Below are positions 17,106 to 25,562 of a DNA stretch of 64,000 nt, piece after piece; the stretch's first letter is position 1; each line of letters opens with the position of its first letter. The stretch lies in the NCBI GenBank assembly GCA_963778225.1, contig CAVZTR010000008.1, positions 62,001 through 126,000 on the forward strand. Reading direction: 5' to 3'. The notes under the pieces were generated by a model. It was not told where the DNA came from and did no database searches. It saw only the letters and a program-made list of their open reading frames with translations. The position numbers and the translations under genes were made by a program. This DNA is from JAGVSR01 sp963778225. GTDB lineage: Bacteria; Pseudomonadota; Alphaproteobacteria; Rhizobiales; Hyphomicrobiaceae.

Positions 17106-18011
17106 ATGAGTGATCTTCTGAAAATTTTCGATCGCGCGCTTTTACGCCGCCGCCGATCCCGCGTCGCGGCGGCGATGGCCGGCCACGCCTTCCTCCTCGA
17201 AAGATTTCGCGATGACGTCGAGGAACGCCTCGCCTTCATTCAGCGTGACTTCACGGCCGCCCTTGTGCTCGGCGCCCATGGTGGCGCGATCGGACGCTTG
17301 CTCGCCGGTCGCGGCGTCCACTCGGTCGTGGAAACGGAAACGATCGCCGAACTTCTCCCAAAGGAAGCCTCGCTCGCGGTGCTCGCCGACGAGGAGGCTC
17401 TCCCCTTCGCCGATGAAAGCTTCGATCTGATCGTCGCCCCTTTGACGCTCCAATTCGTCAACGACCTGCCCGGCGCGCTTGTCCAGATCCGCCGCTGCCT
17501 CAAACCTGACGGTCTCTTTATTGGCGGCATGCTTGGCGGCGCAACCCTGCAGGAACTGCGGCGCGCATGGCTCGAGGCAGAGGCCGAGATTACCGGCGGC
17601 GCATCCCCGCGAGTCGCGCCCTTCGCCGATGTCCGCGACCTTGGCGGGCTGCTCCAGCGCGCCGGCTTCGCACTTCCCGTCGTCGATGCCGATGTCGTCC
17701 GCGTTCGATACCCGTCGCCGCTCGCCCTCATGCACGAACTGCGGGCGATGGGCGCCGGCAATGTGCTGGACGATCGCCGCCGTGTCCCCGTCGGCCGCCG
17801 TCTTCTCATGCGCGCCAGCGAAATCTACGCCGAAAACTTCGCCGATCCCGACGGCCGCATGCCGGCCACGTTCGAATTGCTCACCATGACCGCGTGGGCC
17901 CCACACGAAAGCCAGCAAAAGCCCCTGCAACCCGGCACCGCGAAAACGCGTCTGGCCGATGCGCTCGGCACCACGGAGGGTCGCCTTCCTCGCGATCCGT
18001 TGAAGCGCTGA
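17106..18011 (+). CDS. Class I SAM-dependent methyltransferase (NDUFAF5/BioC-like)
   Basis: 301 residues. The Rossmann-type core reads ALVLGAHGGAIGRLL (motif I, degenerate compared with the usual GxGxG), ADEEALPFADESFDLIVAPLTLQFVNDL (motifs II/III) and RRCLKPDGLFIGGMLGG. The family resembles mitochondrial NDUFAF5, an assembly factor of respiratory complex I that hydroxylates an arginine, and is more distantly related to BioC. The pairing divergent from comF is conserved in alphaproteobacteria. It is not in the bio operon, so BioC activity is not implied. Confidence 0.8.
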   Translation: MSDLLKIFDRALLRRRRSRVAAAMAGHAFLLERFRDDVEERLAFIQRDFTAALVLGAHGGAIGRLLAGRGVHSVVETETIAELLPKEASLAVLADEEALPFADESFDLIVAPLTLQFVNDLPGALVQIRRCLKPDGLFIGGMLGGATLQELRRAWLEAEAEITGGASPRVAPFADVRDLGGLLQRAGFALPVVDADVVRVRYPSPLALMHELRAMGAGNVLDDRRRVPVGRRLLMRASEIYAENFADPDGRMPATFELLTMTAWAPHESQQKPLQPGTAKTRLADALGTTEGRLPRDPLKR

Positions 18012-18079
18012 AGGGATGGCGCAGCCTCCGCAATCGGGTACGCTCCCACCGAACGAAACACTCTGAAAAGGACCCGCCT

Positions 18080-19045
18080 GTGAGCGAGACGAGAGCCCCG
18101 CAACGCCCCTTCGACGCTCTGATGCTGAGCGTCGGCGATGGGCACTGGCTCTACGTTGAAGAGTGCGGCCACCGCGACGGCATCCCCGTCGTCTTCCTCC
18201 ACGGCGGACCGGGGAGCGGCTCACAGCACGCCCATCGCGAACTTTTCGATCCCGGCCGTTTCCACTCCATCCTCTTCGACCAACGTGGCGCCGGCCGCAG
18301 CCACCCATACCTGTCGCGCGAAGCCAATACGACCGCCCACCAGATCGCCGACATCGAACGCATCCGCGCCTACTTTGGCATCGAGCGCTGGCTCGTCGTC
18401 GGCGGCTCGTGGGGCTCGACGCTCGGGCTCGCCTACGCGCAGGCCCATCCGGAACGCGTTGCAGGTCTCGTTCTGCGCGCGATCTTCCTCGGCACTGACG
18501 AAGAGATACAGTGGGCCTTCATCGATGGTCCAAAGCGCTTCCGCCCCGAACTCTATAAAGCCTTCGTCCACGAGTTGCCCGTCGCTGAGCGCGCTGATCC
18601 TCTAGCGGCCTATGTGGCCCGCCTTTGCGATCCCGATCCCGGTGTTTACGGCCCCGCTGCCCAAGTCTGGAATGCCTACGAGCGCGCCCTGTCCGAAATC
18701 GCGCCCGCGTCTCCCGTTCTGCCGGATCGCGCGTCAGCCAAGGGCGCCCGCACGCCACCTACGCCGATCATGGAAGCCCACTACATCGCCAGCAGCTTCT
18801 TTCTCCGCCCCGGCCAATTGCTTGATGAAACCTGGCGCTTGAGCGGCATCCCCGGCGTGCTTGTTCAGGGCCGGTACGACCTTCTCTGCCCGCCCGTGGC
18901 CGCCGAAGCGATCGCCGCCGCTTGGGGCTCCCAGTGCCGCCTGCGCTACATTGAACGCGCCGGCCACGCGATGACGGAACCCGGCGTCTTCGAAGCCCTG
19001 CGCGAAGGCATCGCGGCCGTCGCCGATCAGACCTTCGGCCGCTGA
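18080..19045 (+). CDS. pip: Prolyl aminopeptidase
   Basis: 321 residues from the GTG at 18080, with AAAAGGA 8-14 nt upstream. The open frame before it overlaps the methyltransferase gene. It is an alpha/beta hydrolase with the oxyanion motif FLHGGPGSGS, DQRGAGRS, the nucleophile elbow GGSWGST, the acidic residue in GRYDLLCP and the final GHAM histidine. These identify the S33 prolyl aminopeptidase, which removes N-terminal proline from peptides in the cytoplasm. It starts 68 nt after the methyltransferase and is convergent with xerD. Confidence 0.92.
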   Translation: MSETRAPQRPFDALMLSVGDGHWLYVEECGHRDGIPVVFLHGGPGSGSQHAHRELFDPGRFHSILFDQRGAGRSHPYLSREANTTAHQIADIERIRAYFGIERWLVVGGSWGSTLGLAYAQAHPERVAGLVLRAIFLGTDEEIQWAFIDGPKRFRPELYKAFVHELPVAERADPLAAYVARLCDPDPGVYGPAAQVWNAYERALSEIAPASPVLPDRASAKGARTPPTPIMEAHYIASSFFLRPGQLLDETWRLSGIPGVLVQGRYDLLCPPVAAEAIAAAWGSQCRLRYIERAGHAMTEPGVFEALREGIAAVADQTFGR

Positions 19046-19047
19046 CA

Positions 19048-19989
19048 TCACCGCTTAGCCAGCGGATGATGCTCGAACACAATCTTCTTCAACCGCTCTT
19101 CGAGTACATGCGTGTAGATCTCGGTCGTCGAAATGTCGGCATGGCCGAGCAACTGCTGAACCGTCCGCAAATCCGCGCCGCGATCCAGGAGATGACTGGC
19201 AAACGCATGCCGCAGAACATGCGGCGACACCCGCTCCGGATCGAGCCCCGCCGCCTCCGCGCACGCCTTCAACTCCTGCGCAAAGGCCTGCCGCGTCACG
19301 TGCCCCTCCACGCCGCGCGACGGAAACAGCCACTTCGTCACCAGCATGGGCGCCAACGCATCCGCAGGATCGGTGCCGAGCGCCAGATATCGGTCGAGCG
19401 CTTTGCGCGCGGAGGGATTGAGCGGAACCAGCCGTTCACGCCCACCCTTGCCCTTGATCGTCAGAACGCGCGGATCGCCCGCCAGAACGTTGCGCGGCAG
19501 CGACACCAGTTCCGACACGCGCATACCCGTCGCGTATAGCATTTCGAGAAGCGCATGAAATCGCACCGCCCGCGCCAATTCGCGCCCGTTCTTGCCCGCG
19601 ATGCTGCTGGCTGCCGCTTCCATCAGCCGGTCGACTTCGGCCACCGACAGCGTCTTCGGCAACGGGCGCCCGAGTTTCGGCGCCTTCGCCCCGGCAGCCG
19701 GACTGTCGCCGACGATCCCTTCCGCTTCGAGAAACTTGTAAAGCTGCCGCACCGCCGAAAGCCGCCGCGCGCGCGACGCCGGCGACAAGCCGTCCCGCCC
19801 GAGATTCTCCATGTAGGCCGCGATGTCGTCTCGCCGGGCTCTGCGGAAATCGATGCCGCGTCCGCTCAGGAATCCCTCGAAGTCCTGCAAATCACGTCGA
19901 TACGCTTCGAGCGTATTCTGGGAGGCTCCCCGTTCCGATGCGAGCATCTCCAAATAAGAGCTGATGTACGTCTGGTCGCCGCTCGCCAT
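19048..19989 (-). CDS. xerD: Site-specific tyrosine recombinase XerD
   Basis: 313 residues. The N-terminal SAM-like core-binding domain (about 5-95) has YLEMLASERGASQNTLEAYRRDL. The catalytic residues are Arg157 (TGMRVSEL), Lys181 (KGKGGRERLVP), His257 and Arg260 (SPHVLRHAFA), His283 (LGHADIST) and nucleophile Tyr292 (EIYTHV). It resolves chromosome dimers at dif together with XerC. The location next to aroK/aroB is the usual housekeeping place in this group, so it is not evidence of a mobile element. Confidence 0.95.
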   Translation of the reverse strand: MASGDQTYISSYLEMLASERGASQNTLEAYRRDLQDFEGFLSGRGIDFRRARRDDIAAYMENLGRDGLSPASRARRLSAVRQLYKFLEAEGIVGDSPAAGAKAPKLGRPLPKTLSVAEVDRLMEAAASSIAGKNGRELARAVRFHALLEMLYATGMRVSELVSLPRNVLAGDPRVLTIKGKGGRERLVPLNPSARKALDRYLALGTDPADALAPMLVTKWLFPSRGVEGHVTRQAFAQELKACAEAAGLDPERVSPHVLRHAFASHLLDRGADLRTVQQLLGHADISTTEIYTHVLEERLKKIVFEHHPLAKR

Positions 19990-19992
19990 GGC

Positions 19993-21996
19993 TCAGCCCG
20001 CCGCCCGGGGCCAGCCCATGAACAGTGCCTCCAGCGCCAGCTTGCGCGCGTCCGCATCGAGACCCGCGCTGCGCAACGCGCGAATGCTGTCACCGAGCGA
20101 AATGATATGCGCGCCCTCGGCCCCGTTTGGCCCCAGCGACTGCATCGCGAGCAGCACCGTGTGGCCGAACTCCTTCTTCTTCGCAGCCTCCGCCAGCGCA
20201 CTCAGCACGCCAGTCTCGGGCAGAAAGCCCGTATTCGGCTGCGGTGTCCGGCTGGCGAGATCCCACAGCGGGATCGGCACCTGGATCTGCAGCGCATCGA
20301 GCACCGTCGCGAGCCGGTGCAGCTGTTCCGGCGTGAAACGTCCCCGCGCCGCCATGTCCTCCAGCGCCGCCAGATGGCGAGAGCGCCCTTCGCTGAGTGC
20401 CGGATCGGCAAGGTCGGCGAGTGCCAGCCAATGAACGAAGCCATTTCCTGAGTTGCCCGGCCCATCGAGCGTGCCGCCAAATTCGGCCCAGGACCGGGCT
20501 CCGGTGAAATCTCCCGTCGCCACCGCCGTCTCGATCGCCGTTTCCGCAAACCATCCGATCTCCGGCACGCGCGGGAGCGTTGCCGCCGCCGGCGCGATCA
20601 TCTGCAGCGCCGGCCAATAAATCCCCGCCCGACGAGCCTCATCCAAAAACGATCGGATCAGCCGCGCCTTCTTGAGCGGCGTCTTTTCGTCCTCGGCCGA
20701 TTGAAACAGCGCCGCATGCTGCACGGCGGCCTGTGCCGGTCCCTCTGCGCCGGCCTCACCACCCGCAAACGTGCGGTAGCCCTGCGCGAGATCGGCGGGC
20801 GAAATGGCATTCAGTTGAGCCGCTCGTTCCGCTGCCGCCAATCGCGTCGCGGGCTCCGTCGCCGTGTCGCGCGAAATGATGGCGAGCACGCCCGGTCCAG
20901 CCGTCTCCACGAGCGCCCGTGCATCCACCGCCCCGCCAAGTTCGAGAATGCGCCAATCCAGTGGCCCGACCTTCTGACCCTTGCCGATCACCGGCTTGCC
21001 GCCCGACGCAATCGCGTCGATCGCATCGAGACCGGCGCTCTCCTCCACGCCCTCGTCACGCGCCAGCGCGACTTGCAGCTGTGCCGATTCCCGCTTGCCC
21101 CCCACAGCGGCGCAATAGGCCCGCACGAGAATCGACTGCCCCTTAAGCGAACGAGGCAGCGACGCCGCCCCTGCGTTCATCGCTTCTACGTTGCGGCAAC
21201 CCCCGTCTCGGTCCCCCCGCGCAATGGCCGTCCGCGCCGTCAGCAGAGCCAGCACCGGATCGCCCTCGGCCCCGCCATCCTTCGCCAGCAGCGCCGACGC
21301 TTCGTCGATCAGTCCCGAACGATCTAAGGCTTCCACGCGCACCGCCGTAAACCGCGGGTCCCTCGCGCCCCCACGCGGGGGAGGCACATCTGATGTGATG
21401 AGCCGCCGGAAGAGAGCATGCAGCGCCGGCGAACGCGGCGGGATTTCGAGCGTTGCAATCGCCTTCTCGATCGTCTCGAGCGTCATGCCTTGCCAGAGTT
21501 CGTAGGGCAGCCCCGATCCGTCACCTGCCATCACCGGCGAGAGGTCGTCGCGCATCACCGTGCGTTCGCCTTCACCAAGCCCAGGCTGCTGCTGCGGCAA
21601 CGGCTCAGCCATTCCCTCGTCTAGCGCACCCCGCGGCGACGCAGTCCATCCCGGCGGCTGTTCACTGCGACCGATCGTTGCCGGCAGAGCCGGATTGACG
21701 GGTGCCGCCCCGGACGGGCCGTTTCCGGTCGGTGCTCCCGCTGCAGGTGCCGCATCGAGCGGAGCCAGTGATTCGCGTTCAATAGCGCCCGTCGATGCCT
21801 TCTCCCCGGCCGACAATTCAGCCGGCGTGAAGATGTCGTCTCCTGGAGGCGGCGCCGGTGGAACGGGTTTCCCTGCCTTTGGCCGCGTCGTCTCGGGCTC
21901 TGCGAACGGGCTGGGAATGCCCCCGGCCCACGTGTCCGGAACAGCAACGATCGCGCACACGGCGATGGCGGAGAGCAAGCGGAGGGGGGAGCGCAT
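19993..21996 (-). CDS. Large exported alpha-helical protein of unknown function
   Basis: 667 residues. The N-terminus MRSPLRLLSAIAVCAIVAVPDTWAGG is a signal peptide. It is followed by a Pro/Ala/Gly-rich low-complexity stretch to about residue 140 and then a long alpha-helical, Ala-rich body without recognisable catalytic motifs. It might form a helical repeat solenoid. It ends 3 nt before the xerD start, so the two may be co-transcribed, and genes like it are common beside xerD and aroK in Hyphomicrobiales. I do not recognise a family name. Confidence 0.75.
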   Translation of the reverse strand: MRSPLRLLSAIAVCAIVAVPDTWAGGIPSPFAEPETTRPKAGKPVPPAPPPGDDIFTPAELSAGEKASTGAIERESLAPLDAAPAAGAPTGNGPSGAAPVNPALPATIGRSEQPPGWTASPRGALDEGMAEPLPQQQPGLGEGERTVMRDDLSPVMAGDGSGLPYELWQGMTLETIEKAIATLEIPPRSPALHALFRRLITSDVPPPRGGARDPRFTAVRVEALDRSGLIDEASALLAKDGGAEGDPVLALLTARTAIARGDRDGGCRNVEAMNAGAASLPRSLKGQSILVRAYCAAVGGKRESAQLQVALARDEGVEESAGLDAIDAIASGGKPVIGKGQKVGPLDWRILELGGAVDARALVETAGPGVLAIISRDTATEPATRLAAAERAAQLNAISPADLAQGYRTFAGGEAGAEGPAQAAVQHAALFQSAEDEKTPLKKARLIRSFLDEARRAGIYWPALQMIAPAAATLPRVPEIGWFAETAIETAVATGDFTGARSWAEFGGTLDGPGNSGNGFVHWLALADLADPALSEGRSRHLAALEDMAARGRFTPEQLHRLATVLDALQIQVPIPLWDLASRTPQPNTGFLPETGVLSALAEAAKKKEFGHTVLLAMQSLGPNGAEGAHIISLGDSIRALRSAGLDADARKLALEALFMGWPRAAG

Positions 21997-22008
21997 GGCC
22001 CGTCAGGC

Positions 22009-22155
22009 TCACTCTTTCCGGATTTTGACGCCGGGGACGACCTTAACCTCTTCCCGTTGAACGGGCTCGTACTTCGTCGCCAGCACCCACATTCCAGCCG
22101 TGAACAGACCGGCCAGCGCACCGACGATGAACAGAAAACGGATGAGGCTCGGCAT
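22009..22155 (-). CDS. 48-residue single-span membrane protein
   Basis: The start is the ATG at 22155 (MPSLIRFLFIVGALAGLFTAGMWVL). The longer opening to 22206 has a non-hydrophobic N-terminus and is unlikely. One transmembrane helix (residues about 4-25) is followed by a short basic tail, PVQREEVKVVPGVKIRKE. Its stop is 12 nt before the start of the large exported protein, on the same strand, so they are probably in one transcript. A short membrane protein of this type is often seen between aroK and xerD in this order. Its function is unknown. Confidence 0.7.
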   Translation of the reverse strand: MPSLIRFLFIVGALAGLFTAGMWVLATKYEPVQREEVKVVPGVKIRKE

Positions 22156-22221
22156 ATCGTTCGTCCGTTCCTTGAGAGCGGTTCTGTCCGTGTAAGTTGG
22201 CGCCAATATGTTCGGTCCCGC

Positions 22222-22364
22222 AGGGAACGGTAAACAGTGCTACGGCGCCGGCACAACTGGTGCCGTTCCCTAAGTGACATTTGAAATCCCGGCCCCGATG
22301 AGCAATACACGGGGGCGAAGGCATGCGAACGGCAATTCCCCGAAATGTTTGCACGATTCGGGGA
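22222..22364. promoter_or_regulatory. Divergent control region with two inverted repeats before aroK
   Basis: The first repeat has 9-bp arms, AGGGAACGG (22222-22230) and CCGTTCCCT (22263-22271), with GC-rich pairing inside. The second has 8-bp arms, TCCCCGAA (22337-22344) and TTCGGGGA (22357-22364), 23 nt before the aroK start. They could be protein-binding sites or leader hairpins. No T-run follows either of them. Confidence 0.45.
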
Positions 22365-22386
22365 CAGGTGAGGCTGTCGGCACAAC

Positions 22387-22968
22387 ATGGATCAGCCGAG
22401 AGACATGAATAGCATCGAAGCGCTGCTCGCCCGCCTGGGCGAACGGTCGATCGTGCTTGTCGGTCTCATGGGCTGTGGAAAGTCCTCGGTTGGCCGCCGC
22501 CTCGCATCCCGCTTAGGTCTCGGCTTCGTCGATGCCGACGAGGAAATTGAGCGCGTCGCCGCCAAGTCGATCGTCGAGATCTTCGCCGATCATGGTGAGG
22601 CCTATTTCCGTGACGGCGAGCGCCGTGTCATCGCCCGCCTTCTCTCCAGCGGCCCGCAAGTGCTCGCCACCGGCGGTGGGGCCTTCATCAATCCCGAAAC
22701 ACGCGCCAACATCCGCGAGCGCGGCGTCTCGATCTGGCTGCGTGCGGACCTGCCCGTCCTGATGCGCCGCGTCTCCAAACGCGATACCCGCCCCCTCCTC
22801 AAGAGCGGCGATCCGGAAGCGACCATGCGTGACCTCATGGCCAAGCGCTATCCGATCTACGCCGACGCCGACATTATCATTGAGAGCCGCGACGTGCCCC
22901 ACGACGTCATCGTCAATGAGGTCATCGCCGCACTCAAAGCCAAACTCGCACTGGTTCCGGCTACCTGA
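22387..22968 (+). CDS. aroK: Shikimate kinase
   Basis: 193 residues. Walker A is GLMGCGKSS (26-34), the shikimate-binding Asp lies in FVDADEEIE (48-56), and the substrate loop GGGAF is at 96-100. RDTRPLL corresponds to the lid region. It phosphorylates shikimate at O-3 with ATP. A second possible start is the Met at codon 7. It is followed by aroB with a 34-nt gap, forming the usual aroKB pair of the shikimate pathway. Confidence 0.95.
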   Translation: MDQPRDMNSIEALLARLGERSIVLVGLMGCGKSSVGRRLASRLGLGFVDADEEIERVAAKSIVEIFADHGEAYFRDGERRVIARLLSSGPQVLATGGGAFINPETRANIRERGVSIWLRADLPVLMRRVSKRDTRPLLKSGDPEATMRDLMAKRYPIYADADIIIESRDVPHDVIVNEVIAALKAKLALVPAT

Positions 22969-23002
22969 GCCGCAGATCGTTAAAGACGGGACGCCACCCC
23001 TG

Positions 23003-24151
23003 ATGCCCACGCTTGCCCATTCCATGACCGGCCTCACACGCGCGGAAAAGACAGTTCCCGTTTCGCTCGGAAGCCGCAGTTACAATGTTCTGATCGGCCC
23101 CGGCCTTCTGCCGGAAACGGGGCGCCTCATCGCCACGCGCATTGGCAAAGGAAAGTGCGGCATCGTCACGGACGAGAATGTCGCCCGGCATCATCTCGCG
23201 ACCGTCGAAGCGTCTCTGAAGGCGGAAAACCGCTTCGCCGGGTCGATCGTGCTGCCGCCGGGCGAGTCGACGAAGTGCTTCGCTCAACTGACAAAGCTTA
23301 GCGAAGGCCTGCTTGAAATGGGTCTCGAGCGAGGCGATTTCGTCGTCGCATTCGGGGGCGGCGTCATCGGAGACCTTGCGGGTTTCGCTGCCGGCATTCT
23401 CCGTCGCGGCATCCGCTTCGTACAGATCCCGACCTCGCTTCTCGCCCAGGTCGACAGTTCCGTCGGCGGCAAAACCGGCATCAACACACCCCAGGGCAAG
23501 AACCTGATCGGCGTGTTCCACCAGCCGAGCCTCGTCATCGCCGATACCGAAGTTCTGGCCACGTTGCCCGAACGCGAGATGCGTGCCGGTTATGCCGAAG
23601 TCGTCAAATACGGCCTTCTCGGTGACGCCGCTTTCTTCGAGTGGTTGGAGAGCCAGTGGAACGGCGTCTTCGGCAACTCCGGTCCCGATCTCAGCCGCGC
23701 CATCGAGACAAGCGTCAAAGCCAAAGCGGATATCGTCGCCCGCGACGAATTCGAAACCGGTGATCGCGCGCTGCTCAACCTCGGTCACACTTTCGGCCAC
23801 GCGCTGGAAGCCTGGACCGGCTATTCCAGCCGGCTCTTGCACGGTGAAGGTGTTGCCATCGGAATGGCGCAGGCATTTCGCTTCTCGGAAAGCGAAGGCT
23901 TGTGCCCTCCCGGCACCGCCGCGCGCGTTGCCGCTCATCTCTCAGCCGTCGGTCTTCCGACGCGCCTCGCGGACATTCCAGGCGACAAGGCGGATGCCGA
24001 TACACTTCTTCGTCTGATGGGCCAGGACAAAAAAGTCCGCGATGGCAAACTGACCTTCATTCTGGTGCGTGATATTGGCCAAGCCTTTGTCGCCCGCGAT
24101 GTCGATCCTGCCAAGGTCCGCGCGTTCCTCGAACGCGAGATTGCCGGCTGA
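23003..24151 (+). CDS. aroB: 3-dehydroquinate synthase
   Basis: 382 residues from the ATG at 23003. An alternative ATG seven codons later is possible. NAD-binding and catalytic motifs are present: FGGGVIGDLAGFAA, PTSLLAQVDSSVGGKTGIN, the zinc ligands in EVVKYG, NLGHTFGHALE and HGEGVAIGM. The enzyme converts DAHP to 3-dehydroquinate, the second step of the shikimate pathway. It follows aroK at 34 nt and is probably co-transcribed with it. Confidence 0.96.
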   Translation: MPTLAHSMTGLTRAEKTVPVSLGSRSYNVLIGPGLLPETGRLIATRIGKGKCGIVTDENVARHHLATVEASLKAENRFAGSIVLPPGESTKCFAQLTKLSEGLLEMGLERGDFVVAFGGGVIGDLAGFAAGILRRGIRFVQIPTSLLAQVDSSVGGKTGINTPQGKNLIGVFHQPSLVIADTEVLATLPEREMRAGYAEVVKYGLLGDAAFFEWLESQWNGVFGNSGPDLSRAIETSVKAKADIVARDEFETGDRALLNLGHTFGHALEAWTGYSSRLLHGEGVAIGMAQAFRFSESEGLCPPGTAARVAAHLSAVGLPTRLADIPGDKADADTLLRLMGQDKKVRDGKLTFILVRDIGQAFVARDVDPAKVRAFLEREIAG

Positions 24152-24251
24152 GCCGTGCATGGTGGCCTGTGGTAACGTGACGGCAACGCGCGCAACTGCG
24201 TCACCACGCACTGCGCTCTTCATTTCCCCCGTTGGCTGATCGAAGCACCTC

Positions 24252-25541
24252 ATGTCTCTAGAAATCGCAATCACCCTGGCCGTCGTCGTCTTCCTCCTGC
24301 TGCTGTCGGCTTTCTTCTCCGGCTCCGAAACGGCGCTGACGGCAGCATCGCGCGCGCGCATGCATGCACTCGAATCCGACGGCGACGAAAACGCCGCACG
24401 CGTGAACAAGCTGCTAGAGCGTCCTGAACGTCTCATTTCCACGATCTTGCTCGGCAACAACCTCGTGAACATCATGGCGTCCGCTGTGACGACCAGCCTC
24501 CTCATCAAGCTGTTCGGCGAATTTGGCGTCTTCTACGCGACCATCCTGATGACCATCGTCGTCGTCGTGTTTTCCGAGGTGCTGCCGAAGACCTACGCCA
24601 TTGCCTATCCCGACCGGATCGCGCTGCTCGTCGCCCCGGTCATGCGCGTCATCATCCTCGTCCTGCGTCCGGCCGTGTTTTTGATCGAAGCAATCGTCAC
24701 ACTGATCCTGAAACTGACGCCCACGACCAAGGACGACGCCGCCAACATCCTGGCCGCTCATGATGAGATCCGCGGCACCATCGATCTTCAGGCGAAAGAA
24801 GGCACCGTTCTGAAGCACGATGCGGAGATGCTCGGTGGCGTGCTCGATTTGCGTGATCTCCAGGTCGCAGACATCATGATCCATCGCACCAAGATGGAAA
24901 CGCTCGACGTCGACAGCGACCCGCAAGATATCCTCGACGAGATTCTAAGTTCACAATATACGCGCATGCCGCTCTGGAAGGACGAACCGGAAAACATCGT
25001 CGCCGTCCTGCACACCAAGGACCTGCTGACCGCACTCGGCCGCGTCGGCTGGGATGTCGCCAAGCTCGACATCATGAGTTTCGCGCAGGAACCCTGGTTC
25101 GTCCCCGACACCACGAGCCTGAAAACACAGCTCAACCAGTTTCTGAAAAAGAAAGCGCAGATGGCGCTTGTCGTCGATGAGTACGGCGAGGTGCAGGGCC
25201 TCATCACCCTGGAAGATATTCTGGAGGAGATCGTCGGTCAGATCGCCGACGAGCACGACACGCATGAGATGTCGATCCGTCCGCAAGCCGACGGCACCGT
25301 CAACGTCGATGGCACGGTGGCTATTCGCGACCTCAACCGGCACATGGATTGGAACCTGCCCGAAGAGGAAGCAACGACCCTCGCAGGCCTCGTCATCCAC
25401 GAAGCCCAGGCGATCCCCGAGCCCGGCCAGGTCTTCACGTTCTACGGCTACCGCTTCGAGATCTTGCGCAAGACGCGCAACAAGATTGCCGCCCTGCGCA
25501 TCCAGCGCCTGAACCCCCGCGACGAAGACGACAGCGGCTGA
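24252..25541 (+). CDS. CNNM/CorC-type transporter (HlyC/CorC family)
   Basis: 429 residues. The N-terminal DUF21 membrane domain (about 1-180) has LSAFFSGSETALTAASRARMHALE and NLVNIMASAVTTSLL. It is followed by a CBS pair (about 205-330, with MIHRTKMETLDVD and VVDEYGEVQGLITLEDILEEIVGQI) and the CorC_HlyC domain at the C-terminus. Bacterial members are implicated in magnesium/cobalt efflux or sodium-driven Mg2+ transport. It begins 100 nt after aroB and is convergent with cobT. A paralogue lies at 48440-49735. Confidence 0.9.
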   Translation: MSLEIAITLAVVVFLLLLSAFFSGSETALTAASRARMHALESDGDENAARVNKLLERPERLISTILLGNNLVNIMASAVTTSLLIKLFGEFGVFYATILMTIVVVVFSEVLPKTYAIAYPDRIALLVAPVMRVIILVLRPAVFLIEAIVTLILKLTPTTKDDAANILAAHDEIRGTIDLQAKEGTVLKHDAEMLGGVLDLRDLQVADIMIHRTKMETLDVDSDPQDILDEILSSQYTRMPLWKDEPENIVAVLHTKDLLTALGRVGWDVAKLDIMSFAQEPWFVPDTTSLKTQLNQFLKKKAQMALVVDEYGEVQGLITLEDILEEIVGQIADEHDTHEMSIRPQADGTVNVDGTVAIRDLNRHMDWNLPEEEATTLAGLVIHEAQAIPEPGQVFTFYGYRFEILRKTRNKIAALRIQRLNPRDEDDSG

Positions 25542-25562
25542 CACTGCCCGCTACCTGCAAGT

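Noticed and set aside
17106..18011. The methyltransferase as BioC
   Set aside because: It is separate from the bio operon and divergent from comF, a position typical of NDUFAF5-like proteins. The operon already carries bioZ.
19048..19989. Tyrosine recombinase as a sign of an integrative element
   Set aside because: Sequence and place next to aroK/aroB fit housekeeping XerD. There is no tRNA, direct repeat or phage gene nearby.
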